From assembly GCA_019914945.1 (NCBI GenBank), contig CM034102.1, positions 1,291,501 to 1,355,500 of the forward strand: a stretch of DNA of 64,000 nt, in the 5' to 3' direction. The DNA is from Typha latifolia. Its lineage: Eukaryota > Streptophyta > Magnoliopsida > Poales > Typhaceae. Position numbers and translations under genes: made by a program. This document shows positions 30,301 through 44,234 of this stretch, piece by piece. How positions within the stretch are numbered: position 1 is the first letter of the stretch; every line of letters starts with the position of its first letter. The notes beneath the pieces were generated by a model. That model had not been told where the DNA came from. It made no database searches and worked only from the letters and a program-made list of their open reading frames with translations.

Positions 30301-33300
30301 ACTGCAGTGAAATATATCCCTCATAATGTGCGGAAATAGTTTCCTATGACGAATCCATGCCTTCCTGATTTCTTGAATATCTCCATAAAGGTCAATGAAC
30401 TGCTAGAAACAAAAAATTGTAGAAATGGTGCTTAACTGAGCACAACTATGAGAAGTTAATATCAGTGAGTAGAAATAGTGCACTTAACTAAGCATGCACA
30501 TAAACTAGATGATATTAACTACAGTCAACAATATAATTTAATTCACAATTTCAACATATTCTTGCTCCAAAACTGAAGGGTTTACACAACTCTTCTTAAG
30601 TGCACATAGAGACCAGAATACTCTTGGAGTTCCCCACGGAAAACTGTGCATTGATCCTTTGTTTCAAACCAAATATATTATGCACAATAAAATGCGCCTC
30701 CGCAATGAATAACTATTCTAAGAAGGATAATTTAGCGAAAAAGAAAAACACTTCGGATCTTACACACTTGTGCCCTTCCAGATGTTCTGTCACAGTAATT
30801 TTATGGCAATTTTTCACCTTTCTACAGTTGTCCATAACTGGATTTTGAGCTAAATAATCACAATGCAGCAGTCTTTTTCCACATTTATAGAGCAGGCTTA
30901 TTTAAGGAATTGAAAGGAACAAGAATTGAACAGTAGTAGATATTGAGGAAATTACGGGCTATACCAACAACAGAAGCCTAGGGCATAAGGTTGTCATGGA
31001 CATTATCCGATTGTAGTCCAGATGGCACTAGCATATACATCAAAAGAATTTGGCTTTCACATGTCATTTTGGTAGGGAGATTTATAGAGACAATTGATTC
31101 CTTATGGAGGTTTTGGATGCAAATCTCCCAGTAATGAGAAGAGCTTAAAAAACTGATAATCTTAGTGGCATTGTGAATGGGCCGGTCTGACCCAGTTGTA
31201 CAGGAGGCCTTTATCGAGCCTGATATCCCAGTTGCTCAGATCACTAAAAAGGAAAATAGAACCCCAGGTGTCATCTAAATATGAGAGATAACACACATTA
31301 ATGCCAAAGACTTCAGGACCTAAGAAAGGAAGATCTGAGAGATGTAAAACATTCAATATAGTAAGATGCAGATACACATTATATACCAAAAGTAATAGAT
31401 AAGGGAGTAAGAGACATATATCTATTTATACAAATGCAAGTTCAAGCATAAGAGGGATGAATATGAAGGAAACAATAACGCCAATAAACTCTAATGACCT
31501 GAGAAAATCAAGTTAATTGCAAAAGAAGACAAGAGACGAACAAAACAAACTTCTATCATATTTTAATTAATAAATGACACAAGGAAAGTCAACTTTGAAA
31601 ATGCAAAACTAGGAAATATTTCAGTAAGATAGGATGCATTACAATTGTCGACAACTGGTATATGTCCAAAATTAACTCTACTGAAGCTATTGAGGAGGCA
31701 TCTAACCTCTAGAAACAACAACGAGATTTCTTCACGGTCTTGAGAGCTTAAAGCTCTAGATAGATCAGATCCCGGAGATATTGCATGTTCTATAAAGGAA
31801 TCTAATTTAGGTACTTCTGCTGGCCCTCCATGCATGATCATGAAATGTACCAATCCCTGAGAAAGATATACTCCATCAAACAAAAAAAACACTTCTTATA
31901 TTCATATGACACAAAGAAAATCCAATGGAATAAGCGTAGCTTCTATTTCCTGAATTTGGAACTTTAAGTCTTTTAACTGAAATGATAACTTAACATTACA
32001 GGCAAACAATGTATATAATTCAGTTCATATGAATAATGATTGCCGTGCTAGTGGCACGGGGCAGGTGGACCTTGACTCGGCACAATACATATCATTAGCA
32101 TGTGTCGTGCCGAGCCGGTATGCTATTAATATACTAAATAGTCTTGACATGCTGAAAAATCATCTTTAAACCTTTCTAGGACATTAAAATAGGTTTTAAG
32201 GGCTAAATTAAAGTCATTCAACACTAGATATTAGTAGAACATATATAATTAGATTCTTATATGATGATTTTTCCCATTTTTTCTTGGATTTCTGAAATTT
32301 GAAGTACAATTTGCATAAATCAAACATAAATACAAAGAGGTATTAAAAGTGATGAAAGAGACTCCAAATTAGATTTGTTTAAAATAAGATATGCTCAATT
32401 CCTATTGGCACAAATCGATTGAGTGGCCTTGAAGGAGTATCAAGATACACCCACCTGTATCAGTGTTGATAATTCACTGGCATGATAAATATCAACCCAG
32501 GCAGACCGGCACGAAATCCATACATATCACACAACAATTGTAATATATGTAAATTGTACTTATAGTTTTATTATGTTGCTCAATTTAAATTGTTGCTCGA
32601 ATAAGGTCTCCAGTTTGGAAGATACAAATTGTGAATCATAAGCATCAGGTAACATGTCCTCAAGAAAGGAAAATATATTGTGGCTTGCCTATGGTGATAA
32701 TAGTTTCGAATTACTTAATAAAGCATCCTATATCAAGTGACAAGTTATTCATTTAAAACTTGTCCACACAAGTAATGTAAAATATATTAATAAACCTAAG
32801 CACTAACTGTATGCAACAATTGCAATTCATGGCTGCAAATTTAAAAAATAAAAAACCTTTATTAAGGACTTGCAGGGAGTTTGCTCAATTTCCTTGATGA
32901 AGACATCTCTAGCAGCATCTATGCTACCACTTATCTGCAAAAGGTCGAAAAAAAGTACTGAAGAAATATAAAAATATGGAAAACATGAATAAATGAAGAA
33001 ATGATCAATTCAAGAAGAAAAAAAAAACCTACTGAAATAGATAGCATGGAAAGCAGTCTGACAATCTACTGCTTAACCCACAAAATCAAACTTCCAATTT
33101 GGAATAGAAGTTTGTTAAAAACATAAAAAAGAATAGTGTAGCTACTTTGAATGACTTAGAACACAAATGTCGGACATGACATGGGAGTTGGATCCACAGG
33201 AGCCAGAAATAGTAGGCCTACTAAAGGCACAAAAATAGAGGGTAAGTTGAGATCTGTCATAGAATGAAAGAATTAAACAAGGAGCCGTATGAGGTGAAAA

Positions 33301-36300
33301 TATCCTCATTATGCCAAATGGTAACCATTCTTAGGTTAACAAACTGCGGCGGCTCAATAAAATGCTTTGAGTACTGTCCAACAGCTTCATCTAATTGAAC
33401 AAGTATTATATCTTACAAAAATGTACTATAGAAAGTAGAGGCAAAGCTCAATAAAAGTATTGTATCCATAGACACAAAGAGAAGCAGAATGGGTTTCCAA
33501 TAAATAATGCTGCTAGTCATGAAATTAACATCTTTCCATATTTCCCGAGTGTGAAGAAAGAATATCATAAAAAAAAAAAAAAAGTTCAGCCCATCATCCC
33601 CAGTCGCCCCCCCACCCCCCAAAAAAATAAAAATTACTGAGTGCTAGGATCCACATTTTTCGTAATGTTGGCTTGGATCTCCAACAAAATGATGGAGTCA
33701 CCTCGCAAATCACAACTTAGGTCAGTCCTTCATCATGTAGGCTATTTTCCTGAAGAATTCACAACGTGATTTTCAAAAGCCAAAGGGAAAAAGGAATCCA
33801 CCTCAATATCATAAAGTTGATTGCATCACAATTAAAACAATGTGCATATTAGTGTATCTGTGGCAAAACATAAAACTAGGACATAAATGTTGCAACCTAC
33901 TCATAGTATAAACCATGATAAAATTTATGCAAAAGAATGGATGACTTCAATTACCAATAGACTAGACTATTAACAAACACCTAGAGAAGAAAAGTTAATC
34001 CTACCACTAATGTAAATTGAGCAAAATTAGTATATAGAGCTTGAAGAATTTGAAAGTTCTGCTTCTCTTTAGCCATCTCAATTGCTTTTTCATATATCTT
34101 GCAAGCTGCTTGAGTATTTCCCTGCAAGAGCAAGTCAAAATGAGTCAGTTTCCATCATTTGATGAGAAAACAAAGCGAATAATTTCGTGTACTTGTTTAC
34201 CATGCGTTTTTCCATGTTTGCCACTCTACTAACATTCTCAGTGAAATCAGAATCCAGATCTGCACCATCTCGGACAAAAAGAGTGCGAGCTCCAAGAACA
34301 TCACCAATTTGCTCTTTAAACATAGCACAGTACATACGAAAAGTTGGAACTCTCTGATTGCAATAAAACACCAACAAATGATTGGACTCATGAGATGAGT
34401 TCTTATAAAATACTCAATATCAAGTTCTCTTTTCAAGAATCAAAAGATCAATTTGACATACTCTAAGATTTTGTAAAATAAGGAAACCAACAAGCATGAC
34501 AGCCACATGAAACTATAATAGAGAATTTCCTACTTGATGCCAGAGACTAGCCTGGGATGCTTGTAACCTAATAAACCTTGAAACGAATTCAATTTCCTGA
34601 TACAGGAATAGTGCTGGAGAAAGAATTAACAGAAGGAAAGAAGAGCAATGAGAAAAAGAAGATAGCTACATGCTGAGATATTATTCCACTTCATCATGCA
34701 GTTTTAGTTATGTCCATAATGATGTTAACATATGCTGTGACAATCAATACCTTCAGGAAAAATGAAGAAGCTCGACCAAGAGCATAATTTGCTATCTCTC
34801 GACCACCTTTAGCATCCACAAACTCCACATAGCGGATCCAGAATTCCGCATAAGTAGCACAAGGAATCAAACATCTCTCATAAAGTTTTACTGTCTGCCA
34901 TTGGAGAAAAAAGAAAAGGCTCTCTGAGATGTAGCAATAAAATTGAGTTGCTGTCACCAGAATTATACAAGTAAAATAAGACATACTCACGTACCCAATC
35001 AAAATCTCCTTGCATCTCAACAAAGTCAAGATACTGATGCCAATTTTCAAGCTGACAGCTATCAAGTGGCTTCACATGAAAATAAGACCTCCTTATATGA
35101 GCCTCAAAGGGACTAATTTTTTTGTCCATTTGACTGGATCTCTGATACATTTTCTCGCCAATTAATAAGTACTTTTTCACTGCATCTGGATTAGGAATAC
35201 CGTCTTGTGGATCCAAAAAGTCTCTGATCACACCTGAGGCCTCTTGATATTCACAGTCATCTGTATTTGTTGCTTCACAATTAGGCACAGTTTCTGCTGG
35301 CACTTTGGTTTCTTGGTGCCCCATCTCTTCTTCCAACAGAGCAGCCAATTTTCTAAAACTAAAGAACACGAGCAAAATAACATTTTAGCCCGCTCATCAA
35401 AATGAAACTTTTGGCACATTATCGGTCATCACACCAGAACTTCCTAATAGCTAATAGCCTGCTATGATAAATATATTACGAAAAAACTCAACATAAAGGG
35501 AAAAAAGAGGAGTTCAATGCAGTGTATTCTACCCTTCGTATCTTCATATGCTTGAGGGGAGCACAGCCTAAAGCAAGTAAATAAACTAATGACTTTATGC
35601 AACTAAAAACAAGAGAGCCAAGTTTCAAATAAACAAGCAAGAATAGTGGATTATTTTTCAATAATGCTAGATTCAGATGTTCATTTGCTCCAAGTCAAGG
35701 TTTGCACTTTCTGGTAATATTTGAAGGTGAAGCCTGATATATACCTCTCATAATAGCTGTGCAACTTTTTTGTTGGAAATCGCAAAGTGTTAATATAAAT
35801 ATGAGCAAGTTGACTCCATTGCTTCTGAGAATATTCAAACTCAATATATTTATCCCACAAGACATGACACCAGTAATCCCTTCCAACAAAAGATAAGCCT
35901 CTTGCATATAACCTGCCATAAAACTTACGAGTTACTATTAAAAGAAATTTGATAAGTGTAACATGCGAGAATAACAAGAACCAGTTATTGTTCTTCAGGA
36001 GCCTAGTAGTAATTTACTGTTTGTGGGTTTTTGACTGTATTTCTGATATGAGTCAAATGCATGATCACATATATCTGTGTAAACCTATAAGTGATATACT
36101 TTTCTCTGTACCATACTACAATTTTACTCCAAAGTATGCTTTGTTCAACATCCACGCACGTGCAAAAGTGCTGACTTAGAAATTGGAAACAATTTGGAAG
36201 GTATCATATATGGGATTCATCATTACTAAATTGAACTCGTTTTATAAGTTTACCTTCTAATATCAGCAGGATCCTCATATGCTAACATACCAAAATTACA

Positions 36301-38065
36301 ATAACTGACCCAGAGATCGATAGAGTAAGTTGCTGCTAGTACTGCTCGCTCATACACTTCCACCACCTCCTTATGCATACATAAACGTGCCTTGTGGGTT
36401 GCATACTTCTTCCAGTAACCATAGCATAAAGGAAATTGTGACAAGAAGGTGTCATAAACCAGGCTGATAACTCGTATGTCATTCTGCAGTACAGATAGTA
36501 GTGGCAGAAATCAGAGAAAGCACAATCAAATTCCCATATATTACCAAATTGCAAAACAAACATTTTGAAAGGCCAATAGATGTGGTAAAGTACAAAAGTT
36601 AAAAAAGAAACTAGAACAAACATAAAATCAGAATTAAAATCCACTTCTGTTGGACTGGTAGGAGTGGTAGAATTCTGAGTTATTTGTTAAATGTTAAAAA
36701 ATCCATATAGTCAAAAGATAACTCCCCAAAGCAATCCATCTAAAAGACACGTTGCAGCATGATAAGGTATTTTAAGAATCCTAGAAAATAGTTGTAAAGA
36801 GTTACACAAATTACCTTCAGAAACTTCCTTTAACCTGATGAAACCAGCTAAGAGAATTTGAACGACAACAAGGCACAATGCAACAAAGGGACTACATGAC
36901 TTGGAAGTTAAAAGGCAGGCAAAGGAGTCAAGAAAGACTGGAAAAGCTGTTCAGCTGCAAGATTGAAGAAATAGTGATTCTTAAAACATTAGTGACTAGA
37001 GAAACTAAACCATCACTTCTAGACGAGCCCCATAGAAGAACTGCTAAGGCATAAATAGCTAGCAAAAATGTTCTGTTCTTTTTATGGTGATACCCATCTA
37101 TAAACCTGCTACTATTTTGCACACATCTGATGCCCTAGTTAAAGGATATGATTGATAATCTAACCTGAAGTAAGAGGAGATAGCAACTTAAAATTCTTTT
37201 CAAGGAGAGAACTGTTTGGATCAAACATGACTAACAAAATAATAGCACTTATGGAATATAGATCACGAAAGGCTTGCATTATAGGCCTAGGGAAACAGAC
37301 AAAGCAGTGAGTCATAGATGCAGACAGGAATGTGGAATGACCAAAACTTGAAGAAACAATCCTATACTATCTATTAAGTGTAACTAATTGTAATAGCAAA
37401 CTAGTCGAATGGATCTTGAATCAAAAGAATACAACCATCTACAATCTACATTGTCTTTATCTTTTTTATCTTTTTTATTTCTTAAACACAAAAATAGGCA
37501 ATACAAGAAATAAATTTGTCTTCGCGCATGAAACACATAGCATTACCGTGAAGAAATTTCATAGATGCAGAGAAACCCAAAGAAATTCCCACGTACAGGT
37601 GAAGTTTCCTCAGTCTCCTTTATTAACGATGTCCAGGCATCAAATTCCACCGCCGGATTCTCCAGCAGGGTTTGAAGTTTTTCCTCAACAAAATCTGCAG
37701 CAAAATGGAAGGACATGTTATATGCACGCAAGTATCACGAGCCCGCCCAATTTTAAATTTCCTTCGAACCATATGATCCAAGTTCTCGCAGCAAGATTTG
37801 CATCCAAACTAAAAGCAATTATAACCCATTTTTAACCCTGTAGAAAGCAAACCAATAACAAAATTTGCATCCAAACCCCTTATTTGGGGTTCCTCTTTAG
37901 GGTTTATGATCTTATAGCCGATAAGCCTTGGATTCCCCACGTAATTGGAAAAAACAAATAAATAAGCGAGATAGAGAAGAGAGGGAGCTTACTGGATTCA
38001 GGAACCGAGGGTTCTCGAGCTGCACTAACCGGCACTGGATCTTCCTCCATCGCCATCTCCGCCAT
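27376..38065 (-). CDS. PRP39: U1 snRNP factor PRP39 with long Gln-rich tail
   Basis: Thirteen exons on the minus strand: 38065-37993, 37694-37597, 36483-36254, 35912-35745, 35352-34995, 34894-34751, 34353-34201, 34121-34005, 32934-32857, 31856-31707, 30399-28483, 27983-27912, 27465-27376. All join in frame to 1215 residues. Residues about 25-560 form HAT (half-a-TPR) repeats such as YWKKYATHKARLCMHKEVVEVYERAV, as in PRP39, a U1 snRNP component that helps define 5' splice sites. In Arabidopsis PRP39-1 mutants flower late. The single 1.9-kb exon 11 encodes an acidic/Ser-rich linker, then about 210 residues (roughly 945-1155) dominated by glutamine from CAG/CAA runs. The tail makes this longer than the plant PRP39 proteins I recall. 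The last two small exons are inferred from splice sites and frame. Confidence 0.93.
28540..29130 (-). repeat. CAG/CAA repeats encoding the poly-Gln tail
   Basis: Many interrupted runs of CTG/TTG on the plus strand (CAG/CAA in the gene), up to eight glutamine codons in a row and broken by Leu, His, Pro and Tyr. The frame stays open throughout, so the repeats are translated. Length polymorphism between individuals is likely. Confidence 0.95.
32040..32520. repeat. Possible degenerate interspersed repeat in PRP39 intron 9
   Basis: Inside a PRP39 intron, GC-rich stretches with inverted character (GCCGTGCTAGTGGCACGGGGC, CGTGCCGAGCCGG, and CAGACCGGCACG at the far end) stand out from AT-rich surroundings. 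They look like the ends of an old transposon, but I find no clear target duplication. Confidence 0.3.
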
Positions 38066-38187
38066 CAACGCACGCTTGACCCAGTGTTAGGGTTCGATTC
38101 AATTCGAAGCAGCGGCAGTGGCCACTATATGCGGGTCGGGTTTGATAGTACATTGCGCAAATCCGGATCCGAATCTAAACGGGCAGT

Positions 38188-38206
38188 GGCCCAGGCCGTA
38201 GGCCCA
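38188..38206 (-). promoter_or_regulatory. Paired site II motifs upstream of PRP39
   Basis: Two TGGGCC motifs in the gene's orientation (38193-38188 and 38206-38201), about 125-140 bp upstream of the PRP39 start codon. Pairs of site II elements bound by TCP factors are typical of plant housekeeping genes. Confidence 0.6.
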
Positions 38207-38229
38207 TCACAAAATTTATATATCCAAAA

Positions 38230-39787
38230 TTAAACTTTATACTTTGGCTATGATCATAAATATTAGTCAATGCTATCTTTTTCTGCTTGAAAATTTCATA
38301 CAAAAACATTACTATATTTTTATAAAATATTTGTGGAGAAAAAAAAAAAAAAAAAAAAGAGGTTGGATCATGCAAGCAGCAACTGCCCTTATTTTTAAAA
38401 TTCATATGGTTTACTAAAGCCTAGGGCCCACATAGTTGAGCTTAGATTCATTCTATAGTGCACACTTGTTAACTGCACCCCAAGCTTTACAAGGATCTAT
38501 TCCAGTACTCCCCCAAGTCCACGCAACATCTACGCAAAGGAATGAGTCGGTAATGAGGCATATGAGCCTTTAATCCTGGCATTTTTTTGCTATTTAGTCT
38601 CTAGTTTTCTGGTGAAATTATTTATTGGACCCTTCTTAGATTTAGTCCGGGCAACAGCCTAGTGGTGCCGACGTGAAGAGTGCATGTGACTGCAAATGCC
38701 ATTGTTTGAACGAGAACATTGACATTTTGAGAGACAAACGCGACCATTTGCTATGATTTAGAATAGTATTAACACCCATAATTCTTATAGTCTAACAGTT
38801 GGAGAACAGGGCAATGAGGTTGGTGTTTCTGGATCGGAAGGTGAAACGATTAAAGAATAGAATTAGAGGTAGAGAGGTGGAAGAGATTGGTTGTATTGTT
38901 ACAGATAGATGCCGCGTTGACAGAGGAATTTAGGATATAACCCACAAGTCTACAGTCTTTAGCAAATTAAAAGTCTTTTTTCTTTTTCTTTTTCTTTTTC
39001 TTTTTCATATCACCACCTACAAGTTGATGTTAATATTAAATCATACAGAGTCAACGCAGCTCTAGCGAAATCTTTATAATAGATTGGGGCAATCCGACGG
39101 GCTGAATTATTAGTGTACTTTTAAACTAACGAAAAACGGAATTATTTAATTTTTTTTTAAAGTAAACGAGTCACTGCGGCACGTCGAAAAGTGCAAGCCA
39201 AGCTGGCCGCTTAAGATTTTGTGTAAAGGAGAAATTTACATCATTAATTGAGTCGTTGGAGATGGCCAAATGGGAAGGAAAATTAAGTATCATAATTAAT
39301 GCCGAGAATAAATAACATGCAGAATTGAATATCAAAAGGAGATAAATGTAGGGGAGAGAACAAGCCGGATTAAGCATCATAATTCGGATAGTTTATGCAA
39401 ATATAAATATGAGTTTTTCTTTGAAAAATAGTATTTAGATTAATATTCACATATTATTTAGTTTTTAAAAATATAAAGAATAAATAAATCCGAATATAAT
39501 TTTACCACTCTCCAATTAGAATCGGGTCCGTTTTCATAAATGTGATAGGAAAAGAATAAATGAGTTGCAGAATTAATATCCTAAAAAGGGGATAAATGGC
39601 TAATTAAGATGAATATGCTGGCCAGCCAAGCGGTATTTGGAGTTATAGGCCATCTTGGTTGACCTTATCTCTTGTTCTCATTTATTATTATTTTCTCTTC
39701 CCTCCCATTTAACTCTTTTAATTAATGTAGACCCTGCAACCCCCCTTGCTTTCCCTTTACTGCTCTCTTGTTTTGCCAACCCCTCTC

Positions 39788-39831
<44 letters not shown>

Positions 39832-40799
39832 TTCTTTTTCTTCTCGTAGTTTTCTTTTCTTTCATTGCAAAGAAAGCTTCTTCCTTTCATCATCTAGGAT
39901 CTCATGGTGGCCTCCCTCCTCTCTCATCAGCACAAAAGTAAGAGAACTCACCAACCATTTTAGCCAAAATTGCCCCTTTGATACCCAAGTCCCTAAAAAT
40001 TGAGGAAAAAGAAGGATTTTTTCCTTCTTGCATCCTGCATTGATTCTCCTTTTCTCAGTTGTTTTGGTCATTTCTTAGTTGGGTTGTTGGTTTTTGTTTT
40101 TCTTGGGCTCTTCAACCCGAGGCTGGGGGTTTTGTGATTTTGATTTTGGCTTCATGTTCATTGGTCGGGGAAGGATGGATCAGAGAGACTAAATCAGCAA
40201 AGGAGGTACCTTTTTTGTCTTAAAAATTTGCCTTTTTTAGTGGTAGATGCTTGATAGGACAATTGTTCTTATATGCACACTGCTCTCCTGTCTTGATGGT
40301 GATGGATGGCAAAAAAAAATGATGTGTTCAGATTTTTTCTCCCCCTCTCGCACGTTTCCCTTTCTTATTCTTTCAGGTGTATTTGCTTTTTTCTCCCCTC
40401 CTATTTAATTTGGTAGTTAATTTTCTATTACTTTGCTCTTTTGTGAAAATACTGTTATAGTTTCCCTCATTATGTGGGCGAAAAGTTTCCTTAATCATTG
40501 TTTTATATAATTTCCGTGGAATATGAAACTTCAAAGTTCAAAAACATGATTTCAGTCTTAGATTGGATTGCTGTATGTTTTAGTTGCGCAACCAATTAAT
40601 TCTAAAGGAACCCAAAGATCAAGTGCTTACTTTTGTCTCTGTTAGGATAACAATCCATCAGCTTTTTTTGGTGTGGAAATTTGGATGGATTGACGTAGAT
40701 GATGCTTACTTCGATAATTTCTTAGCAATCCAATCAATCTGACATACTGAATCTTTCCAGCCTTTGATGCAGTGATCTCTTTATAACATAGAAAAGAAA
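38230..40799. other. Divergent intergenic region and kinase leader
   Basis: Separates PRP39 (minus) from the receptor-like kinase (plus). It contains an A-rich tract (38339-38359), a TTTTTC hexamer run (about 38975-39006) and a CT microsatellite at 39790-39827. The region from 39780 to 40205 looks like the kinase 5' untranslated exon, with a GGAG|GTACCT donor at 40205/40206 and an acceptor shortly before 40790. No gene was seen in 38400-39650. Confidence 0.5.
39790..39827 (+). repeat. CT microsatellite (about 19 units)
   Basis: Uninterrupted CT repeat in the probable leader of the kinase gene. Open frames through it encode only Ser-Leu or Arg-Glu repeats and are not genes. Confidence 0.95.
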
Positions 40800-43700
40800 A
40801 TGTCGTCTAGTCTGAGTGCAGAACTATCAAAGAGCACCCCAGTTTTTGGCCTGAGAGTATGGGTTTTGATTGCTATCGGTATTGGAATGTTAATGGTGTT
40901 AATATTATTGATGCTATCAATATGGCTTACATCTCGGAAGAAGACAAGAAGAAAGTTTGGTAACTTCACGCCGCAGCAGATCCCTGTCATCTCTAAGGAA
41001 ATATCTGTAGACAGAGTTGGTACCCGCAGTCTTGCTCAGACTTTAAATGACCGTGAAGGACCTTTCTACTCCTTGCATGACAAATATACAGATGAAGAAT
41101 CTGGCAAGTCACTAGCACAATTGGCTACGACTAAATCGGCTGATGCTGATAACATGAGCCAGTGTAGCTCAGTTTACCACATTGAAATGGCTGGGAGTTC
41201 ATATTCTGGTGAAGAAGGTAGCTCAGGGCCCACCAGGAAGCCATATTCTCCTCACGGAATTGTATCTGCATCTCCGTTAGTTGGTCTTCCTGAATTCTCG
41301 CATCTGGGATGGGGCCACTGGTTTACTTTACGAGATCTTGAGTATGCTACTAATCGTTTTTCTAAAGAAAATGTCCTTGGAGAGGGTGGCTATGGGGTTG
41401 TCTATCGTGGCCGTCTAACAAATGGAACTGAGGTTGCAGTCAAGAAGATTCTTAACAATCTGTAGGTTTGCTTATAGTTACTGCTAACTATGACCACAAC
41501 TAATATACTATCTTCAGGCTTTATCCATTAAGAAATCATTTGCGTGCTTAAATTTATCATATAATATCTATTATTTAAATGGCATGCAGCGGGCAGGCAG
41601 AGAAGGAATTCAGAGTGGAAGTTGAAGCCATTGGTCATGTTCGGCATAAGAATCTGGTGCGCCTTTTGGGGTACTGTGTAGAAGGAACCAATAGGTAAAA
41701 GATTAAAGACATTGTAAACCATTCACCTGCTCTTTTGCAATTTCTCGTCTCTGCAGTTAACAACAGTAAGAGCATTCTTGAGCATATATCAGGATTGTGT
41801 CCTAATGTAGGATGGACACTTCTGAGTCTCACATATCCACTAAGCAAAGATCCAAGAAATGGACAAAAGTGACTTAAACTTGAATCAGATCAACAAAACT
41901 GATCTACATACCCTAGCAAGATGATAATGAACACTGAACAATCATGCCACTAGGGGTGCCAAAATAAACGAGCAGCTCGAGCTCAAGCCGAGCCGAGCTT
42001 AAGCTTGTTTTTAGGCTCAATTTGAATTTTGAGCCGAGCCCAAGCCTGAACCGGCTCGCTCATGCTCAATTTGAATTTTGGTTCGTTTTAAGACTTAGCT
42101 GTTTGGGCTCGACCCAGCTCGATTTGAATAATAGGCTTGGTTCATCCTGACTTGAAAATAGCCTAGTTTTAGGCTTGAGCTGAGTTGAGCCTGAATCCCA
42201 AGCTAGGCTCAAAATTAATTTCGAATTGAGCCTTAGCTGGAATCTGCTCACTTAGGCTCAGCTTGTTTACACCCCTACATGCCACTTATTTGATTTCCAC
42301 AAAAAGAAAATTTGAAGTTAGACCTAATGATTTACAGTAGTTTCTCATTACACACTTTATTTTAAAATTGACTAGAGCAGTAAAACTCCAGAGATTGAAT
42401 GCCGAAAGAAGTTGCCTAACTCACTAACATAATCAAGGTCCTAGGGTGCAATGAAATTTTGGTTGCTACAGGCATCACATAGTAAAATATTTCACTGGAT
42501 CTGCAGTTAAAACTTTAGAAGTGATTGCAATCTTCAATATATGTACAGCTTCCACAGCTATTAATATACTGGTTAACTATGTGTAACAGGAAAAATCGAA
42601 CAGTAAATATACTTTGCCACTGATAACTTATTCTAAAAGAGTGACCTCATAATTCCTAAAAGCTGATCTATTAAGTTTTATTGTAAGAAAAAAGTGGAAA
42701 GAAGAGTGATGTTTATAGTTTTATATAAATCAAGATTCACTGCAATAGTTCTATATAAATCAAGATTCCTGTTACTTTTTAAAAATGTACATTTCCATTG
42801 AATAATACTTTTTCCTAATTTTGACTGTTTTCACTTTATGATAAGCTATTTCTGGTTTGTGGACCATTTAGCAGGAGTTTTATGCAATTAATTATGCTTG
42901 ATTACTCTATTGTAGGATCCTTGTATATGAGTACGTCAACAACGGTAACTTAGAGCAGTGGCTTCATGGGGCTATGCGCCAACATGGTGTTCTCAGTTGG
43001 GAAAACCGAATGAAGGTTATCCTTGGCACTGCAAAGGCGTAAGTTGTGATCATACTTATTTCTTGCCTTCACTAATTTTCTTCTTCTTGAAGTTAAAACT
43101 CAACTTTCAGTTTGTTATTTAAGTTAACTATTAATGAAGTTAAATGGATGACTCATTGGCTTGCAGACTTGCCTATCTGCATGAAGCTATAGAGCCGAAA
43201 GTTGTACACCGAGATATCAAATCGAGCAACATCTTAATTGATGATGAATTTAATGGCAAGCTTTCTGATTTCGGATTGGCCAAGCTCTTGGGTTCAGACA
43301 AGAGCCACGTCACAACTAGAGTAATGGGAACATTTGGGTATACCTTCAGCTCATCTTTATGTTATGTTGCTCTCTTTTCTTCCTGACCACGTGATTACGA
43401 GTCTCTGACTAGTTATTGCACAAAAAAGATAAATCTTTTGAAATGCCTAATTTTATCCCTTTCTGTAAACAAAGGTATGTAGCACCTGAATATGCAAATA
43501 CCGGAATGTTAAATGAGAAGAGTGATGTTTATAGTTTTGGGGTTCTGCTATTGGAAGCTGTGACTGGTAGGGATCCTGTGGATTATGGTCGTCCTGCCAA
43601 TGAGGTAAAATATGCTTATCATAGTGTACCACTACTCAAATCCTTTGAAATTATCTTTTGATTGTATCGATTCCAATGTTCCAACTAGTAAAAATTTGAA

Positions 43701-44234
43701 TATCTTCATTTGTTAGAGAACCTGTGTTTAGGAATGGCTTACGATTCTGGCTGTAACTACATTCTTTACTAGGTATTAAAGTGATTTATGTTCAGGTGAA
43801 TCTTGTGGAATGGCTCAAGATGATGGTAGGAAATAGGAGAGCAGAGGAAGTAGTGGATTCGAGCCTGGAGGTTAAACCAACTATACGTACACTTAAACGG
43901 ACACTTTTAATTGCACTCAAATGCGTCGATCCTGACTCAGATAAGAGACCTAAGATGGGTCAGGTTGCTCGGATGCTTGAAGCAGATGAAATCCCATACC
44001 GGGAGGTCATATATAAACCCCCTCTTTGTGTTCTTTTTTAGCTTAGTGGTTGCATATCTAGGAAAAAAATTGCTGAACTGTTTTATAAATTTCTCTCAGA
44101 AGGATCGTAGAAACCGAAGGAGTCGCACGGAAAGCATGGATATGGAGCCCCTAAAGGAGAGTTCAACTTCTGCAGATACGAGCGACCAAAAAGGAGAACC
44201 AGATACTGCAACATCCGGGGAGTTTCAAGCATAA
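40800..44234 (+). CDS. Receptor-like protein kinase (At5g18500/At3g59110 group)
   Basis: Seven exons (40800-41461, 41590-41694, 42916-43038, 43167-43337, 43475-43604, 43796-44005, 44100-44234), 511 residues in frame. The extracellular part is very short, followed by one membrane helix (about residues 17-44) and a basic stop-transfer KKTRRK. A Ser/Thr kinase domain follows: glycine loop [14 protein letters not shown]-binding Lys215, HRDIKSSN with catalytic Asp313, DFG Asp331 and APEYANTG. The tail is charged and Ser/Thr-rich. Motifs match plasma-membrane kinases of the At5g18500, At3g59110 and At2g42960 type; ligand and pathway are unknown. Key catalytic residues are all present. Intron 2 is enlarged by a hAT-type MITE at 41951-42277. 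Confidence 0.95.
41951..42277 (+). mobile_element. hAT-type MITE in kinase intron 2
   Basis: A 327-bp element starts TAGGGGTG and ends CACCCCTA (perfect 8-bp terminal inverted repeats, with looser pairing inward). It is flanked on both sides by the identical 8-bp target duplication CATGCCAC (41943-41950 and 42278-42285). The 8-bp duplication is the signature of the hAT superfamily. The interior is rich in GAGC/GCTC-type imperfect repeats and encodes nothing, so it moved using another element's transposase. Well-preserved ends suggest a fairly recent insertion. It lies within an intron and should be spliced out. Confidence 0.92.

Noticed and set aside
39655..40071. Overlapping open frames around the CT microsatellite
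   Set aside because: They are produced by low-complexity pyrimidine sequence in a leader region and encode only Ser-Leu or Arg-Glu runs.
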